64,000 nucleotides of DNA from [Streptosporangium] indianense. GTDB taxonomy: Bacteria; Actinomycetota; Actinomycetes; Streptomycetales; Streptomycetaceae. The notes under the pieces are model-generated. The model worked only from the letters and a program-made list of their open reading frames with translations, did no database searches and had not been told where the DNA came from. The stretch covers positions 20,489 to 84,488 of the forward strand of contig NZ_JAKEIO010000015.1 of the NCBI RefSeq assembly GCF_021474405.1, written 5' to 3'. The position numbers and the translations under genes were made by a program. This document shows, one piece after another, positions 44,863 to 52,437 of the stretch; position 1 is the stretch's first letter; each line of letters opens with the position of its first letter.

Positions 44863-46206
44863 ATGGAACAGACGAAAGCAGCTGAAAAAGGTGCCGGTGC
44901 CGAAGTGCAGCATGCCCGTCCCGGCGCCGCGGTGAACCGTGCGATGACGACCTTCAGCCCGGCGGACCAGGAGAAACAGCGCGGCGTTCGCCGGATGAAG
45001 CTCACCGCCACCGGACTCCTGGTGTTCGTGGCGCTGGTCTACGTCCTGTCCACCTGGGCGCACAACGCCGGCGCCGGGGCCTGGGCGGCCTATGTCGCCG
45101 CCGCCTCCGAGGCCGGAATGGTCGGCGCGCTCGCCGACTGGTTCGCCGTCACCGCCCTCTTCCGCCACCCCCTCGGCATCCCCATCCCGCACACCGCGAT
45201 CATCCCCACCAAGAAGGACCAGCTGGGCGTCTCCCTGGGCGAGTTCGTCGGGGAGAACTTCCTCTCCGAGGACGTCGTACGGCAGCGGCTGCGCGCCGTC
45301 GGCATCGGCAGCCGCCTCGGCGCCTGGCTCGCCGTCCCCGAACACGCCGACCGGGTCACCGCGGAGCTGTCCACCGCCCTGCGCGGCGCCCTGACCGTCC
45401 TGCGCGACTCCGACGTCCAGGCCGTCGTCGGCGAGGCCATCACCCGCCGTGCGAACGCCCAGGAGATCGGGCCCGGCATCGGCAAGATGCTGGAGAAGGT
45501 CGTCGCCGACGGCGGCCACAAACGCGTCGTCGACCTGATCGTCACACGAGCGCACGACTGGCTGGTGCTGCACCGTGACGAGGTGATGGACGCCGTGGAG
45601 GGCGGCGCCCCGGGCTGGACGCCGAAGTTCGTCGACCGGAAGGTCGGCGAGCGGGTCTACCGGGAACTGCTGCGCTTCGCCACCGAGATGCGCGACATGC
45701 CCGGCCACCCGGCGCGCAACGCCCTGGACCGCTTCCTCACCGACTTCGCGGGCGATCTCCAGTCCGACACCGACACCCGCGCCCGCGTCGAACGGCTCAA
45801 GGGCGAGGTACTGGGCCGCGGCGAGGTCCAGGACCTCATCGCCAGCGCCTGGACGGCCGTACGATCCATGATCGTCTCGGCCGCCGAGGACGAGCGCAGC
45901 GAACTGCGGCTGCGCGTGCGGGCGTCCCTGCTGTCGCTGGGCTCCCGCATGGCGGGCGAGCGCAAGGTGCAGGACAAGGTCGATAAGTGGGTGGAGGACG
46001 CGGCCGTCTACGTCGTCACCACCTACCGCAAGGAGATCACCTCCCTGATCACCGACACGGTGGCGAGCTGGGACGCCGAGCACACCACGCGCAAGATCGA
46101 GGCCAACATCGGCCGCGACCTGCAGTTCATCCGCATCAACGGCACGGTCGTCGGCTCCCTGGCCGGCCTGCTCATCTACACGGTGTCGCACGCGCTGGGC
46201 GCATAA
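44863..46206 (+). CDS. DUF445 family membrane protein
   Basis: A protein of about 447 residues. Two hydrophobic helices near the N-terminus (GLLVFVALVYVLSTWAH and AAYVAAASEAGMVGALADWFAVTALF) and one at the end (VVGSLAGLLIYTVSHAL) frame a long helical cytoplasmic or periplasmic region. WFAVTALFRHPLGIPIPHTAIIP is the diagnostic DUF445 stretch. Function is unknown. The start is uncertain; ATG at 44863 gives MEQTKAAEKG, and later ATGs (44944) remain possible. Confidence 0.82.
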   Translation: MEQTKAAEKGAGAEVQHARPGAAVNRAMTTFSPADQEKQRGVRRMKLTATGLLVFVALVYVLSTWAHNAGAGAWAAYVAAASEAGMVGALADWFAVTALFRHPLGIPIPHTAIIPTKKDQLGVSLGEFVGENFLSEDVVRQRLRAVGIGSRLGAWLAVPEHADRVTAELSTALRGALTVLRDSDVQAVVGEAITRRANAQEIGPGIGKMLEKVVADGGHKRVVDLIVTRAHDWLVLHRDEVMDAVEGGAPGWTPKFVDRKVGERVYRELLRFATEMRDMPGHPARNALDRFLTDFAGDLQSDTDTRARVERLKGEVLGRGEVQDLIASAWTAVRSMIVSAAEDERSELRLRVRASLLSLGSRMAGERKVQDKVDKWVEDAAVYVVTTYRKEITSLITDTVASWDAEHTTRKIEANIGRDLQFIRINGTVVGSLAGLLIYTVSHALGA

Positions 46207-46273
46207 GGCTTCGGGCGTAAGAGAAGCCGGTCAGGGCACCCGATCCGGATTCCGCTCGAAGAGGAGGGGGCCC

Positions 46274-47794
46274 ATGACCACCGCCCAGGCCGACACCGGC
46301 CGCACCGTGACCACCGACATCCCGGCACGCCTCGACCGCCTCCCGTGGTCACGCTGGCACTGGACGATCGTCATCGGTCTCGGCACCGTGTGGATCCTCG
46401 ACGGACTCGAAGTCACCGTCGTGGGCAACATCGCCGGCCGCCTGTCGGAGCCCGGCAGCGGCCTGCCCATCACGTCCGGCGAGGTCACCGGCATGGCAGC
46501 CGCCCTGTACGTGGCGGGCGCCTGCCTGGGAGCCCTGTTCTGGGGCCGCCTGACCGACAAGTGGGGGCGCAAAAAGCTCTTCATGATCACCCTGGCGGTC
46601 TATCTGGCCGCCACGGCCCTCACCGCGATCTCCTTCGACACCTGGTGGTTCTTCCTCTTCCGGTTCCTCACCGGCTTCGGCATCGGCGGCGAGTACGCGG
46701 CCATCAACTCCGCGATCGACGAACTGATCCCCAAGGAGTACCGCGGCCGCACCGACCTGATGATCAACGGCAGCTTCTGGCTGGGCGCGGTCTTCGGCTC
46801 GCTGCTGTCGATCGTCGCCCTGGACACGGACATCTTCGCCGCGAACGTCGGCTGGCGCCTCACCTTCGCGCTCGGCGCCGTCCTCGCCCTGGTGATCCTC
46901 CTCGTCCGGCGGCACGTCCCCGAAAGCCCGCGCTGGCTGCTCATCCACGGCCGCGACGACGAAGCGGAACGCATCGTCTCCTCCATCGAGGACAAGATCG
47001 AGGAGGAGAGGGGCGAGCCGCTGCCCCGCGCCGAAGGTGAGATCACCATTCACCAGCGCCGCAGCGTCTCCTTCCTGGAGATCGGCCGCACGGTCTTCTC
47101 CGACTACCGCAAACGCTCCATCCTCGGCTTCTCCCTCTTCATCGGCCAGGCCTTCCTCTACAACGCCATCACCTTCGGCTTCGGCGCGATCCTGACGACG
47201 TTCTTCGACGTCCCGAGCGGCAACACCGGCTACTACTTCGCGGTCATCGCCATCGGCAACTTCTTCGGCCCGCTGGTCCTGGGCAAGCTCTTCGACACGG
47301 TCGGCCGCCGCATCATGATCTCCGGCACATACATCCTGTCCGGCGCGCTGCTCTTCGGCACGGCCTGGCTCTTCGACCAGGGCTCCCTGAGCGCGACCAC
47401 GATGACGGCCTGCTGGTGCGCGGTCCTGTTCTTCGCCTCGGCCGGCGCCTCCAGCGCCTACCTGACGGTCTCCGAGGTCTTCCCCATGGAGACCCGGGCG
47501 ATGTCGATCGCGTTCTTCTACGCCATCGGCACGGCGGCCGGCGGCATCAGCGGCCCGCTGCTGTTCGCCAAGCTCACGGAAACCGGCGTCGTCGGCGACA
47601 CGGTCCTCGCCTTCTCCATCGGCGCGACGCTGATGTGCCTGGCCGGCCTGGTGGCGGCCCTCCTCGCGGTGAAGGCGGAACGCCGCTCCCTGGAGGACAT
47701 CGCCAAGCCACTGACGGCGGCGGGCAGCGGGGCCACGGACGACGCGTCCAGGGGCGGCCCCGGGCCGGAGGGAGTCCGCTCGACGACGGCGTAG
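46274..47794 (+). CDS. MFS transporter, sugar-porter type
   Basis: A 506-residue transporter with twelve hydrophobic segments. The SP-family signatures are present: GRLTDKWGRKKLF in loop 2-3, GFGIGGEYAAINSAIDELIP, and PESPRWLLIHGR after helix 6. Such proteins carry sugars, aromatic acids or metabolites; the substrate is not readable. GAGGAGGGGG precedes ATG at 46274 closely. The C-terminal 40 residues are a hydrophilic tail. A long palindrome lies 60 bp downstream. Confidence 0.88.
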   Translation: MTTAQADTGRTVTTDIPARLDRLPWSRWHWTIVIGLGTVWILDGLEVTVVGNIAGRLSEPGSGLPITSGEVTGMAAALYVAGACLGALFWGRLTDKWGRKKLFMITLAVYLAATALTAISFDTWWFFLFRFLTGFGIGGEYAAINSAIDELIPKEYRGRTDLMINGSFWLGAVFGSLLSIVALDTDIFAANVGWRLTFALGAVLALVILLVRRHVPESPRWLLIHGRDDEAERIVSSIEDKIEEERGEPLPRAEGEITIHQRRSVSFLEIGRTVFSDYRKRSILGFSLFIGQAFLYNAITFGFGAILTTFFDVPSGNTGYYFAVIAIGNFFGPLVLGKLFDTVGRRIMISGTYILSGALLFGTAWLFDQGSLSATTMTACWCAVLFFASAGASSAYLTVSEVFPMETRAMSIAFFYAIGTAAGGISGPLLFAKLTETGVVGDTVLAFSIGATLMCLAGLVAALLAVKAERRSLEDIAKPLTAAGSGATDDASRGGPGPEGVRSTTA

Positions 47795-47856
47795 GCCTGA
47801 TGCCCGGGGCGACGGCCAGCCAGGAGGTGACGGCCCCGGGTGACGGCACGGGCAAT

Positions 47857-47916
47857 CGGAGCATGTGGGCCGCGAACGGCCAGGGAAACAAGGGCGGGGC
47901 CGGCCCACATGCTCCG
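47857..47916 (+). terminator. 16-bp inverted repeat with 28-base loop after MFS gene
   Basis: Arms 47857-47872 and 47901-47916 pair perfectly over 16 bp (GGAGCATGTGGGCC against its complement). The 28-base loop is longer than in ordinary terminators. It is the likely 3' end of the MFS transcript and lies 90 bp before the ncRNA promoter. Confidence 0.6.
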
Positions 47917-47993
47917 GCCGCGCTGCCCGCCCCCTGTGGGGGACGGCGAGGAGACGGCCGGGCGGTGAGGTGAGGTGAGAACAGAAACTGCGC

Positions 47994-47999
47994 TATAGT
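47994..47999 (+). promoter_or_regulatory. -10 box of candidate ncRNA
   Basis: TATAGT in a local AT-richer patch. A transcript starting about seven bases downstream begins the structured element at 48006. The -35 region is poor (TGAGGT at 17-bp spacing). Confidence 0.5.
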
Positions 48000-48005
48000 T
48001 GATCT

Positions 48006-48149
48006 GCGTCCAGTCGCCGGAAGTCCGGTAGCAGGACGATGCGTTGGTGGTCCAAGGAAAGACGCCCCACTTCCTGTGGGGAGATGCAGGTGCAAGGCCT
48101 GCCCGGCGCTCCGACAAGAACCCGGCCCTGGGATACAGGGCCGGGTTTT
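48006..48149 (+). ncRNA. Structured non-coding RNA with own promoter and terminator
   Basis: About 145 bases with regular secondary structure: CGTCC (48007-48011) with GGACG (48034-48038) enclosing CCGG-AAGT-CCGG; TTGG/CCAA near 48044-48055 inside GCGT/ACGC; CCCCAC-TTCCT-GTGGGG (48065-48081); GCAGG/CCTGC; and a terminator hairpin. It has a TATAGT box at 47994 and no convincing reading frame. No protein gene follows for over 580 bases on this strand, so it is unlikely to be a leader. I do not recognise it as 6S, SRP, tmRNA or RNase P RNA. Confidence 0.7.
48119..48149 (+). terminator. Intrinsic terminator of the ncRNA
   Basis: AACCCGGCCCTG (48119-48130) pairs perfectly with CAGGGCCGGGTT (48136-48147), loop GGATA, then TTTTCTTGT. 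This is the only textbook U-tract terminator seen in the window. Confidence 0.9.
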
Positions 48150-48265
48150 CTTGTGTGCGGTTCTTTGTGTGCGGTTCTTTTGTGTGCCGACCGGGATGAG
48201 CCGGCCGGCATGCCCCGGCTCACCGGATCAGCCGGTCGGCATGCCCCGGCTCACCGAGATCAGCC
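48150..48265 (+). repeat. Two families of short tandem repeats
   Basis: First, TGTGTGCGGTTCTT occurs twice with a third partial copy (48152-48188). Then a unit of about 31 bp, GCCGG(C/T)CGGCATGCCCCGG followed by CTCACCG, occurs two and a half times (48200-48265). The array lies between the ncRNA terminator and the next gene, and holds no gene. Confidence 0.65.
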
Positions 48266-48267
48266 GG

Positions 48268-48570
48268 TCAGTCGCGCCGGTCCGCGACCGCCCACGAGGC
48301 CAGCGCCACGGCCCCCGCCACGCCGAACACGGCAGGCCAGGCGCCGACCTTCTTCGCCAGTGGATGCGACCCGGCGAAGGCGGCGACATACGCGGCCGAC
48401 AACGCCCCCGCGGCCACCCCACCGGCCTGCTGCCGCCACTGCCGCGCCGCGGCCACCCCGGCCGCGGCCAGTACCACCCCGCCGAGCGGCCGCTGCCGGG
48501 TCCAGCGGGCCACGCCGTACCCGCCCACGAGCCCGCTCGCCGCGACCACCGCGCTGGGAACCTTCGCCAT
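48268..48570 (-). CDS. Hypothetical membrane protein (100 aa)
   Basis: A 100-residue protein with three or four weak hydrophobic helices rich in Ala and Val (AVVAASGLVGGYGVARW, GVVLAAAGVAAARQW, GAVALASWAV). GGAGG lies five bases before the ATG at 48570, which fixes the start. No family recognised. It diverges from the hsp20 gene. Confidence 0.65.
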   Translation of the reverse strand: MAKVPSAVVAASGLVGGYGVARWTRQRPLGGVVLAAAGVAAARQWRQQAGGVAAGALSAAYVAAFAGSHPLAKKVGAWPAVFGVAGAVALASWAVADRRD

Positions 48571-48651
48571 ACGTGCCTCCTGCGTCCTACACCCTGCTCG
48601 GGATCTTGAGGCTAGCCCGCACACCCCCGAAACCCGAACCTGAGTCCGGGG

Positions 48652-48680
48652 TTGTCAAGTTTCCTCCTCCGAGCTATATA
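48652..48680 (+). promoter_or_regulatory. Promoter of hsp20 gene
   Basis: TTGTCA (48652-48657), 17-bp spacer, TATATA (48675-48680): one of the best sigma-70-like promoters in the window. It places the transcript start about 50 bp before the Hsp20 start codon. No perfect HAIR or RheA palindrome overlaps it. Confidence 0.75.
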
Positions 48681-48736
48681 AGAAGACGCAGACCGTATGG
48701 CATCGCACCCACTGCACCTGGAGAGAGGAGTGACCA

Positions 48737-49165
48737 GTGATGCTCATGCGCACGGACCCCTTCCGTGAGCTCGACCGGCTCACCCAGCAGGTCTTCGGTC
48801 CCAACACCACCCGCCCGACGGCGATGGCGATGGACGCCTACCGCTCGGGGGACGACTTCTTCGTCCACTTCGACCTCCCCGGCGTCGACCCCGAGACGAT
48901 CGAACTGGACGTCGAACGCAATGTGCTGAACGTCCGAGCCGAGCGCAGGTCCCCCGCCCCCGAAGGCGCGGAGCCCCTCGTCGCCGAGCGCCCCACCGGC
49001 ACCTTCACGCGCCAGCTGTTCCTCGGCGACACCCTCGACACGGAGCGCATCGACGCCTCCTACGAGGCCGGCGTCCTGACCCTGCGCATCCCGGTGGCCG
49101 AGCAGGCCAAGCCGCGCCGCATCCAGATCTCGGGCGGCGACACGCCCAAGCAGCTCAGCAGCTGA
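48737..49165 (+). CDS. Hsp20/alpha-crystallin small heat-shock protein
   Basis: A 142-residue small heat-shock protein that holds unfolding proteins in a refoldable state. The alpha-crystallin domain runs from about residue 32 ([20 protein letters not shown]) to the conserved [14 protein letters not shown]. The C-terminus is short and lacks a clear I-X-I motif (RIQI may substitute). GGAG lies six bases before the GTG at 48737; ATG 48740 is equally possible. It has a strong promoter, a 15-bp terminator and a DUF2267 gene downstream. Confidence 0.93.
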   Translation: MMLMRTDPFRELDRLTQQVFGPNTTRPTAMAMDAYRSGDDFFVHFDLPGVDPETIELDVERNVLNVRAERRSPAPEGAEPLVAERPTGTFTRQLFLGDTLDTERIDASYEAGVLTLRIPVAEQAKPRRIQISGGDTPKQLSS

Positions 49166-49188
49166 CCCCACCGCATCACCAGAGGTAC

Positions 49189-49223
49189 GTCGCGCCGCCG
49201 GGACGGTCTCCCGGCGGCGCGAC
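49189..49223 (+). terminator. Hairpin terminator after hsp20
   Basis: Perfect 15-bp stem (49189-49203 with 49209-49223), loop CGGTC, 23 bases after the stop. DUF2267 follows 42 bases later, so some read-through is possible. Confidence 0.8.
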
Positions 49224-49265
49224 CCAGGCTCGCCCCCCTCAAGCACCCGGAGGAAAACCCCGCAC

Positions 49266-49724
49266 ATGAGCACGACGACGGTGCCCCGTGTGACGACGAG
49301 ACGCGCCCCGCACGCCGCCGACGACAACGGCTGGCCCCAACTGGTCGAGACGGTCCGCGAGTCGGGCCTGTACCCCACCCGGTCGAAGGCGGAACAGGTC
49401 ACCCGTACCGTCCTGGCCGCCCTCGGTACGCACGTCACCGGCGACGAACGGGTCGACCTGGCCCGGGCCCTGCCCCCCGAGGCCGCCCGGCTGATCGCCT
49501 CCCAGATCCCGGCCACACGGCGCCTGACGGCCGCACGGTTCGTCGACGAGGTCGCGTCCCGCACGCCGGGAGCCACGTCCGCCACCGCCCGCTGGGACGT
49601 CAGCTCGGTCCTGGGCGCGCTGCCGCCCCTCGTCGGCGACGACCTGGTCACCCGCATCCTGGCCCAACTCCCCGCCGGCTACGCCCTCCTGTTCGGCCGA
49701 GCGGACCTGACCCCGACGTCGTAG
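49266..49724 (+). CDS. DUF2267 family protein
   Basis: A 152-residue helical protein. The core (LVETVRESGLYPTRSKAEQVTRTVLAALGTHVTGDER) matches DUF2267, a family of stress-associated proteins of unknown activity often next to Hsp20 or universal-stress genes. The position behind hsp20 fits a shared stress role, although a hairpin separates them. A terminator follows at 49744. Confidence 0.85.
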   Translation: MSTTTVPRVTTRRAPHAADDNGWPQLVETVRESGLYPTRSKAEQVTRTVLAALGTHVTGDERVDLARALPPEAARLIASQIPATRRLTAARFVDEVASRTPGATSATARWDVSSVLGALPPLVGDDLVTRILAQLPAGYALLFGRADLTPTS

Positions 49725-49743
49725 GCTCCTCACACCAGACGCA

Positions 49744-49780
49744 CGACGGCCACCCCTTGTCACACGGAGGGTGGCCGTCG
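49744..49780 (+). terminator. Hairpin terminator after DUF2267
   Basis: Perfect 12-bp stem (49744-49755 with 49769-49780), 13-base loop, 19 bases after the stop. Confidence 0.7.
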
Positions 49781-49840
49781 ACGCGGATGCCGGCCAAGCC
49801 GACGACGAGGGGAGGGCGCTTTGAGCCGCACGACCTCCGG

Positions 49841-49910
49841 GACCGGGAAGGCCCTGTGACCCGCATGACGTCCGTGGACCGGGAAGGCCTGTGACCCGCA
49901 TGACATGCGG
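49841..49910 (+). repeat. Direct duplication of a translation-start region
   Basis: GACCGGGAAGGCC(C)TGTGACCCGCATGAC occurs at 49841-49870 and again at 49877-49905, 36 bp apart. The downstream copy supplies the ribosome site and GTG/ATG of the alpha/beta-hydrolase gene; the upstream copy leads into a 12-codon frame that ends in TGA. Probably a recent tandem duplication. Confidence 0.65.
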
Positions 49911-50690
49911 GACCCTCACCACCCCCGACGGCACCCGCATCGCCCACCGGACGTACCACCCCGCGGCCGAGCCCGCGACCACGCTCCTCCTCCTGCACGG
50001 CTTGGCCGGCCACCAAGGCGAGTGGGACACCCTCGCCGCGCAACTGTCCGCCGACGGCCACCGCGTGGTGACGTACGACGCCCGCGGACACGGCGCCAGC
50101 ACCCGCACACCGGCGTCCACGACCCGCGAGGCCCATGTCCAGGACGCCACAGTCCTGATCGAGGCACTGAACGTGGCCCCCGTGATCCTCCTGGGCCAGT
50201 CCCTCGGCGGCCACACGGCGATGCTGCTGGCCACGGCCCACCCCGGCCTGGTGCAGTCCCTGATCCTGATCGAAGCCGGCCCGGCCGGCCCGACCCCCGA
50301 CCTCCCGGCGCAGATCGCGGCCTGGCTGGACAGCTGGCCGACCCCGTTCCCGTCCCTCCGGGAGGCGGAGGCCTTCCTCGGCCATGAGGATGGACGAGGA
50401 CGTTGGAGCAGCGAGCCGACGGCTGGCACGCCACCATGGACCGCACCACGATCGTCGACACGGTTGCCGAACTGGCCACCACCGCCTACTGGGACGAGTG
50501 GTCCCGCATCACCTGCCCCACGCTCCTCATCCAGGGCGAACACGGCACGATGCGCCCCGACGAGCCGTCCACGATGCTCGCCCGCCGCCCGGACACCCGC
50601 CTGATCCGCATCCCCGACGCGGCCCACGACGTCCACCTGGACCAACCGGAACGCCTCTACGAAGCGGTCGTCTCCGTCCTGCCCGGCTGA
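49891..50690 (+). pseudogene. Alpha/beta-fold hydrolase, frameshifted
   Basis: Residues 1-165 read in one frame and contain the oxyanion region LLLLHGLAGHQGEW and the nucleophile elbow LLGQSLGGHTAML (Ser). After about 50388 the frame must shift by one: ...EAFLGHE then, in the next frame, LEQRADGWHATMDR and the remainder with LLIQGEHGTM (Asp/Glu) and the catalytic His in DAAHDVHLDQPER. One missing G in GAGGATGG would explain it. If restored it would be a 266-residue esterase, lipase or epoxide hydrolase-like enzyme. Confidence 0.8.
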
Positions 50691-50806
50691 GGCGGCGTGG
50701 GGCGAATGCGTGGGACCGAGAACGCCAAATAGTTCGACAGGCCCCGGCCTCCCTACGCATCCTGCGAAGCGCCAGCGGCGCGCCGGACGACGTCAGGGAG
50801 AGGACC

Positions 50807-51190
50807 GTTGCACCCCAACTCCCCACCATCCGCCACATCACCTTCGACTGCACGAACGAGCCCTACGAACTGGCGTGCTTCTGGGCCGAGTTCCTGGGCC
50901 GACCCATCTCCGACCTCGACAAGCCCGGGGACGACGAGGTCCTGGTGGAACTCCCGGTCGGCGCACCCTGCCTCCTCTTCGTCAGAGTCGAGGAGACCAA
51001 GGCGACGAAGAACCGCGTCCACCTCGACCTGGGGCCCACTGGCCGCACCCGCGCGGAGGAGGTCGAACGCGCCGTCTCCCTGGGCGCCAGGGTCCTCACG
51101 GACCGCACCCTCCCGAACGGCCGGGGCTGGGTCGTGATGACGGACCCGGAGGGCAACGAGTTCTGTATCGAACGGGGGGAGCTGGGTTGA
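50807..51190 (+). CDS. VOC-family (glyoxalase-like) protein, start codon anomalous
   Basis: The conserved product (TIRHITFDCTNEPYELACFWAEFLG to DPEGNEFCIERGEL) is a single-domain VOC protein of about 125 residues, related to glyoxalase/bleomycin-resistance proteins. In this frame no ATG, GTG or TTG exists near the expected start. GTT occurs at 50807, four bases after an AGGGAGAGG ribosome site, where homologues would have GTG. Either a GTG-to-GTT change has damaged the gene or a non-standard start is used. The next gene begins 15 bases downstream. Confidence 0.7.
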   Translation, partial: VAPQLPTIRHITFDCTNEPYELACFWAEFLGRPISDLDKPGDDEVLVELPVGAPCLLFVRVEETKATKNRVHLDLGPTGRTRAEEVERAVSLGARVLTDRTLPNGRGWVVMTDPEGNEFCIERGELG

Positions 51191-51204
51191 ACGAGGAGGG
51201 GAAC

Positions 51205-51555
51205 GTGTCAGCGGCCGAAGACCGACCACGGGTGTACGAGATCCACATCCACGGCTACCCGACCTCGCAGGAGGCCCTCGCACTCCAGCACCCGATCGAA
51301 CGCCTTCTGTGCCCGGACCCCGACCACGCCCCACCGTGCGAGATCCCCTGGAGCTTCACCCTCGCCGACGGGGAGGACGAGGCTTCCACCGCGCTGGTCC
51401 TGGGCGTGTATACGTCCAGAGGCCAGGCCGCGCAGGTAGCAGACCGCGTACGCACGCTGGCGGGCGAGACGCGAACTGTTGCTGTGAGCGAGGGCGAGGC
51501 CGGGGAGTGGGAGGAGCTGGTGGAGCAGTATCGGTTCGAGAAGGGGCTGCGCTAA
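51205..51555 (+). CDS. Hypothetical protein (116 aa)
   Basis: A 116-residue cytosolic protein with a well-spaced GAGGAGGGG before the GTG at 51205. It begins VSAAEDRPRVYEIHIHGYPTSQEA and has a beta-alpha pattern ending in a charged helix (EWEELVEQYRFEKGLR). Some resemblance to SPOR-type repeats (GVYTSRGQAAQVADRV) but weak. It is 14 bases from the VOC gene stop. G+C content falls sharply just after its stop. Confidence 0.65.
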   Translation: MSAAEDRPRVYEIHIHGYPTSQEALALQHPIERLLCPDPDHAPPCEIPWSFTLADGEDEASTALVLGVYTSRGQAAQVADRVRTLAGETRTVAVSEGEAGEWEELVEQYRFEKGLR

Positions 51556-51580
51556 ATCCAATTCCGGAGCGCAAGGTGGC

Positions 51581-52330
51581 CTAGTGGGCAGTTACAGGAA
51601 CAAACTTCCCCATTTGCTCTCGAAGAGCAGCCGGTGTACGCCAGGATTCTCCGGGACGGTTCCTGTGGCACATGCGATGGCAATTGGCGCATAGGCAGGC
51701 CAGGTCGGCAAGATCGGTCTCCCTGGCCCCGGAAACGTGCAGTGGGGTTACATGGTGCACTTCGATGTAACCGTCGCCCAGGGCCCCGTAGGTCTGGGCA
51801 AAGTCGAATGTGCAGACCTCGCACCGCAACGGACCACCGTCGAGTTGCGCTTGCTTGATTTTCAGTGCTCGGAGCTTCGGGTCCCGCTCGCGAGTCAGCG
51901 CGCGACGCACGAGGAGTCGCCCTTCGATGGCAGTTGAGCCGGCTTCGTCGACCTCGTCGGGTTGCTTTGCAAGTCGGTGCAGCTCCCCCGAGGCAATGCC
52001 TTCCTCGATGGCCTTCGCGGCTTGGAGCATCTCCGCCTCACGCTGGGTGAAAGCCTTGATCATGAGCATCGTGGGCTTACCGCAGCGGGTGGCTTTGCCC
52101 GAGTACGCGGGGTGGTTCGTCATGAAGTCCGTCGTCTTCCGACTCACACTGTCCGGAGACCGGAAGCCCGGCTGCAACCGAGCTTCCGGCTCATGGATCG
52201 GAAGGGATCGAAGGAGGTTTGACAGCTCCTGTACGTCGACGTGGCCGGTCCGCAGCTCACGCCAGTCGTTTTCCACCACGAGCGCTCCGGCCAGCACGAG
52301 CTCGTCCTCAGTCCACGCAGGTATCGGCAT
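51581..52330 (-). CDS. McrA-like HNH restriction endonuclease
   Basis: A 249-residue protein. The N-terminal 80 residues (PAWTEDELVLAGALVVENDW, ELSNLLRSLPIHEPEARL, FRSPDSVSRKTTDFM) match the DNA-recognition domain of McrA-type, modification-dependent restriction enzymes. The C-terminal HNH domain has Cys170/Cys173, EVHH (190-193), and LCANCHRMCHR. Such enzymes cleave DNA carrying 5-methylcytosine or other marks. It lies in a lower-G+C patch with a ParB-like gene and an orphan Vsr. ATG at 52330; a longer frame exists upstream but overlaps the next gene. Confidence 0.82.
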   Translation of the reverse strand: MPIPAWTEDELVLAGALVVENDWRELRTGHVDVQELSNLLRSLPIHEPEARLQPGFRSPDSVSRKTTDFMTNHPAYSGKATRCGKPTMLMIKAFTQREAEMLQAAKAIEEGIASGELHRLAKQPDEVDEAGSTAIEGRLLVRRALTRERDPKLRALKIKQAQLDGGPLRCEVCTFDFAQTYGALGDGYIEVHHVTPLHVSGARETDLADLACLCANCHRMCHRNRPGESWRTPAALREQMGKFVPVTAH

Positions 52331-52437
52331 GTCCAACCTCAAATCGGCGTTGCTCGTGTCTGGCGTGATGTGCAGTGGGCCGGCAGCCAGCGTGGGCCTT
52401 CCTGGTGCACGGCTTTGCGTCGCAGCGGGACCGCTGC

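Noticed and set aside
48150..48265. CRISPR-like array
   Set aside because: Too few units, no unique spacers of constant length and no cas genes nearby; simple tandem repeats explain it.
48039..48740. Plus-strand frame starting inside the ncRNA
   Set aside because: It runs through the ncRNA terminator hairpin and repeat array and has no coding bias or ribosome site.
50808..51137. TTG-started frame overlapping the VOC gene
   Set aside because: It is out of frame with the conserved VOC sequence and has low-complexity Ser/Arg/Pro composition.
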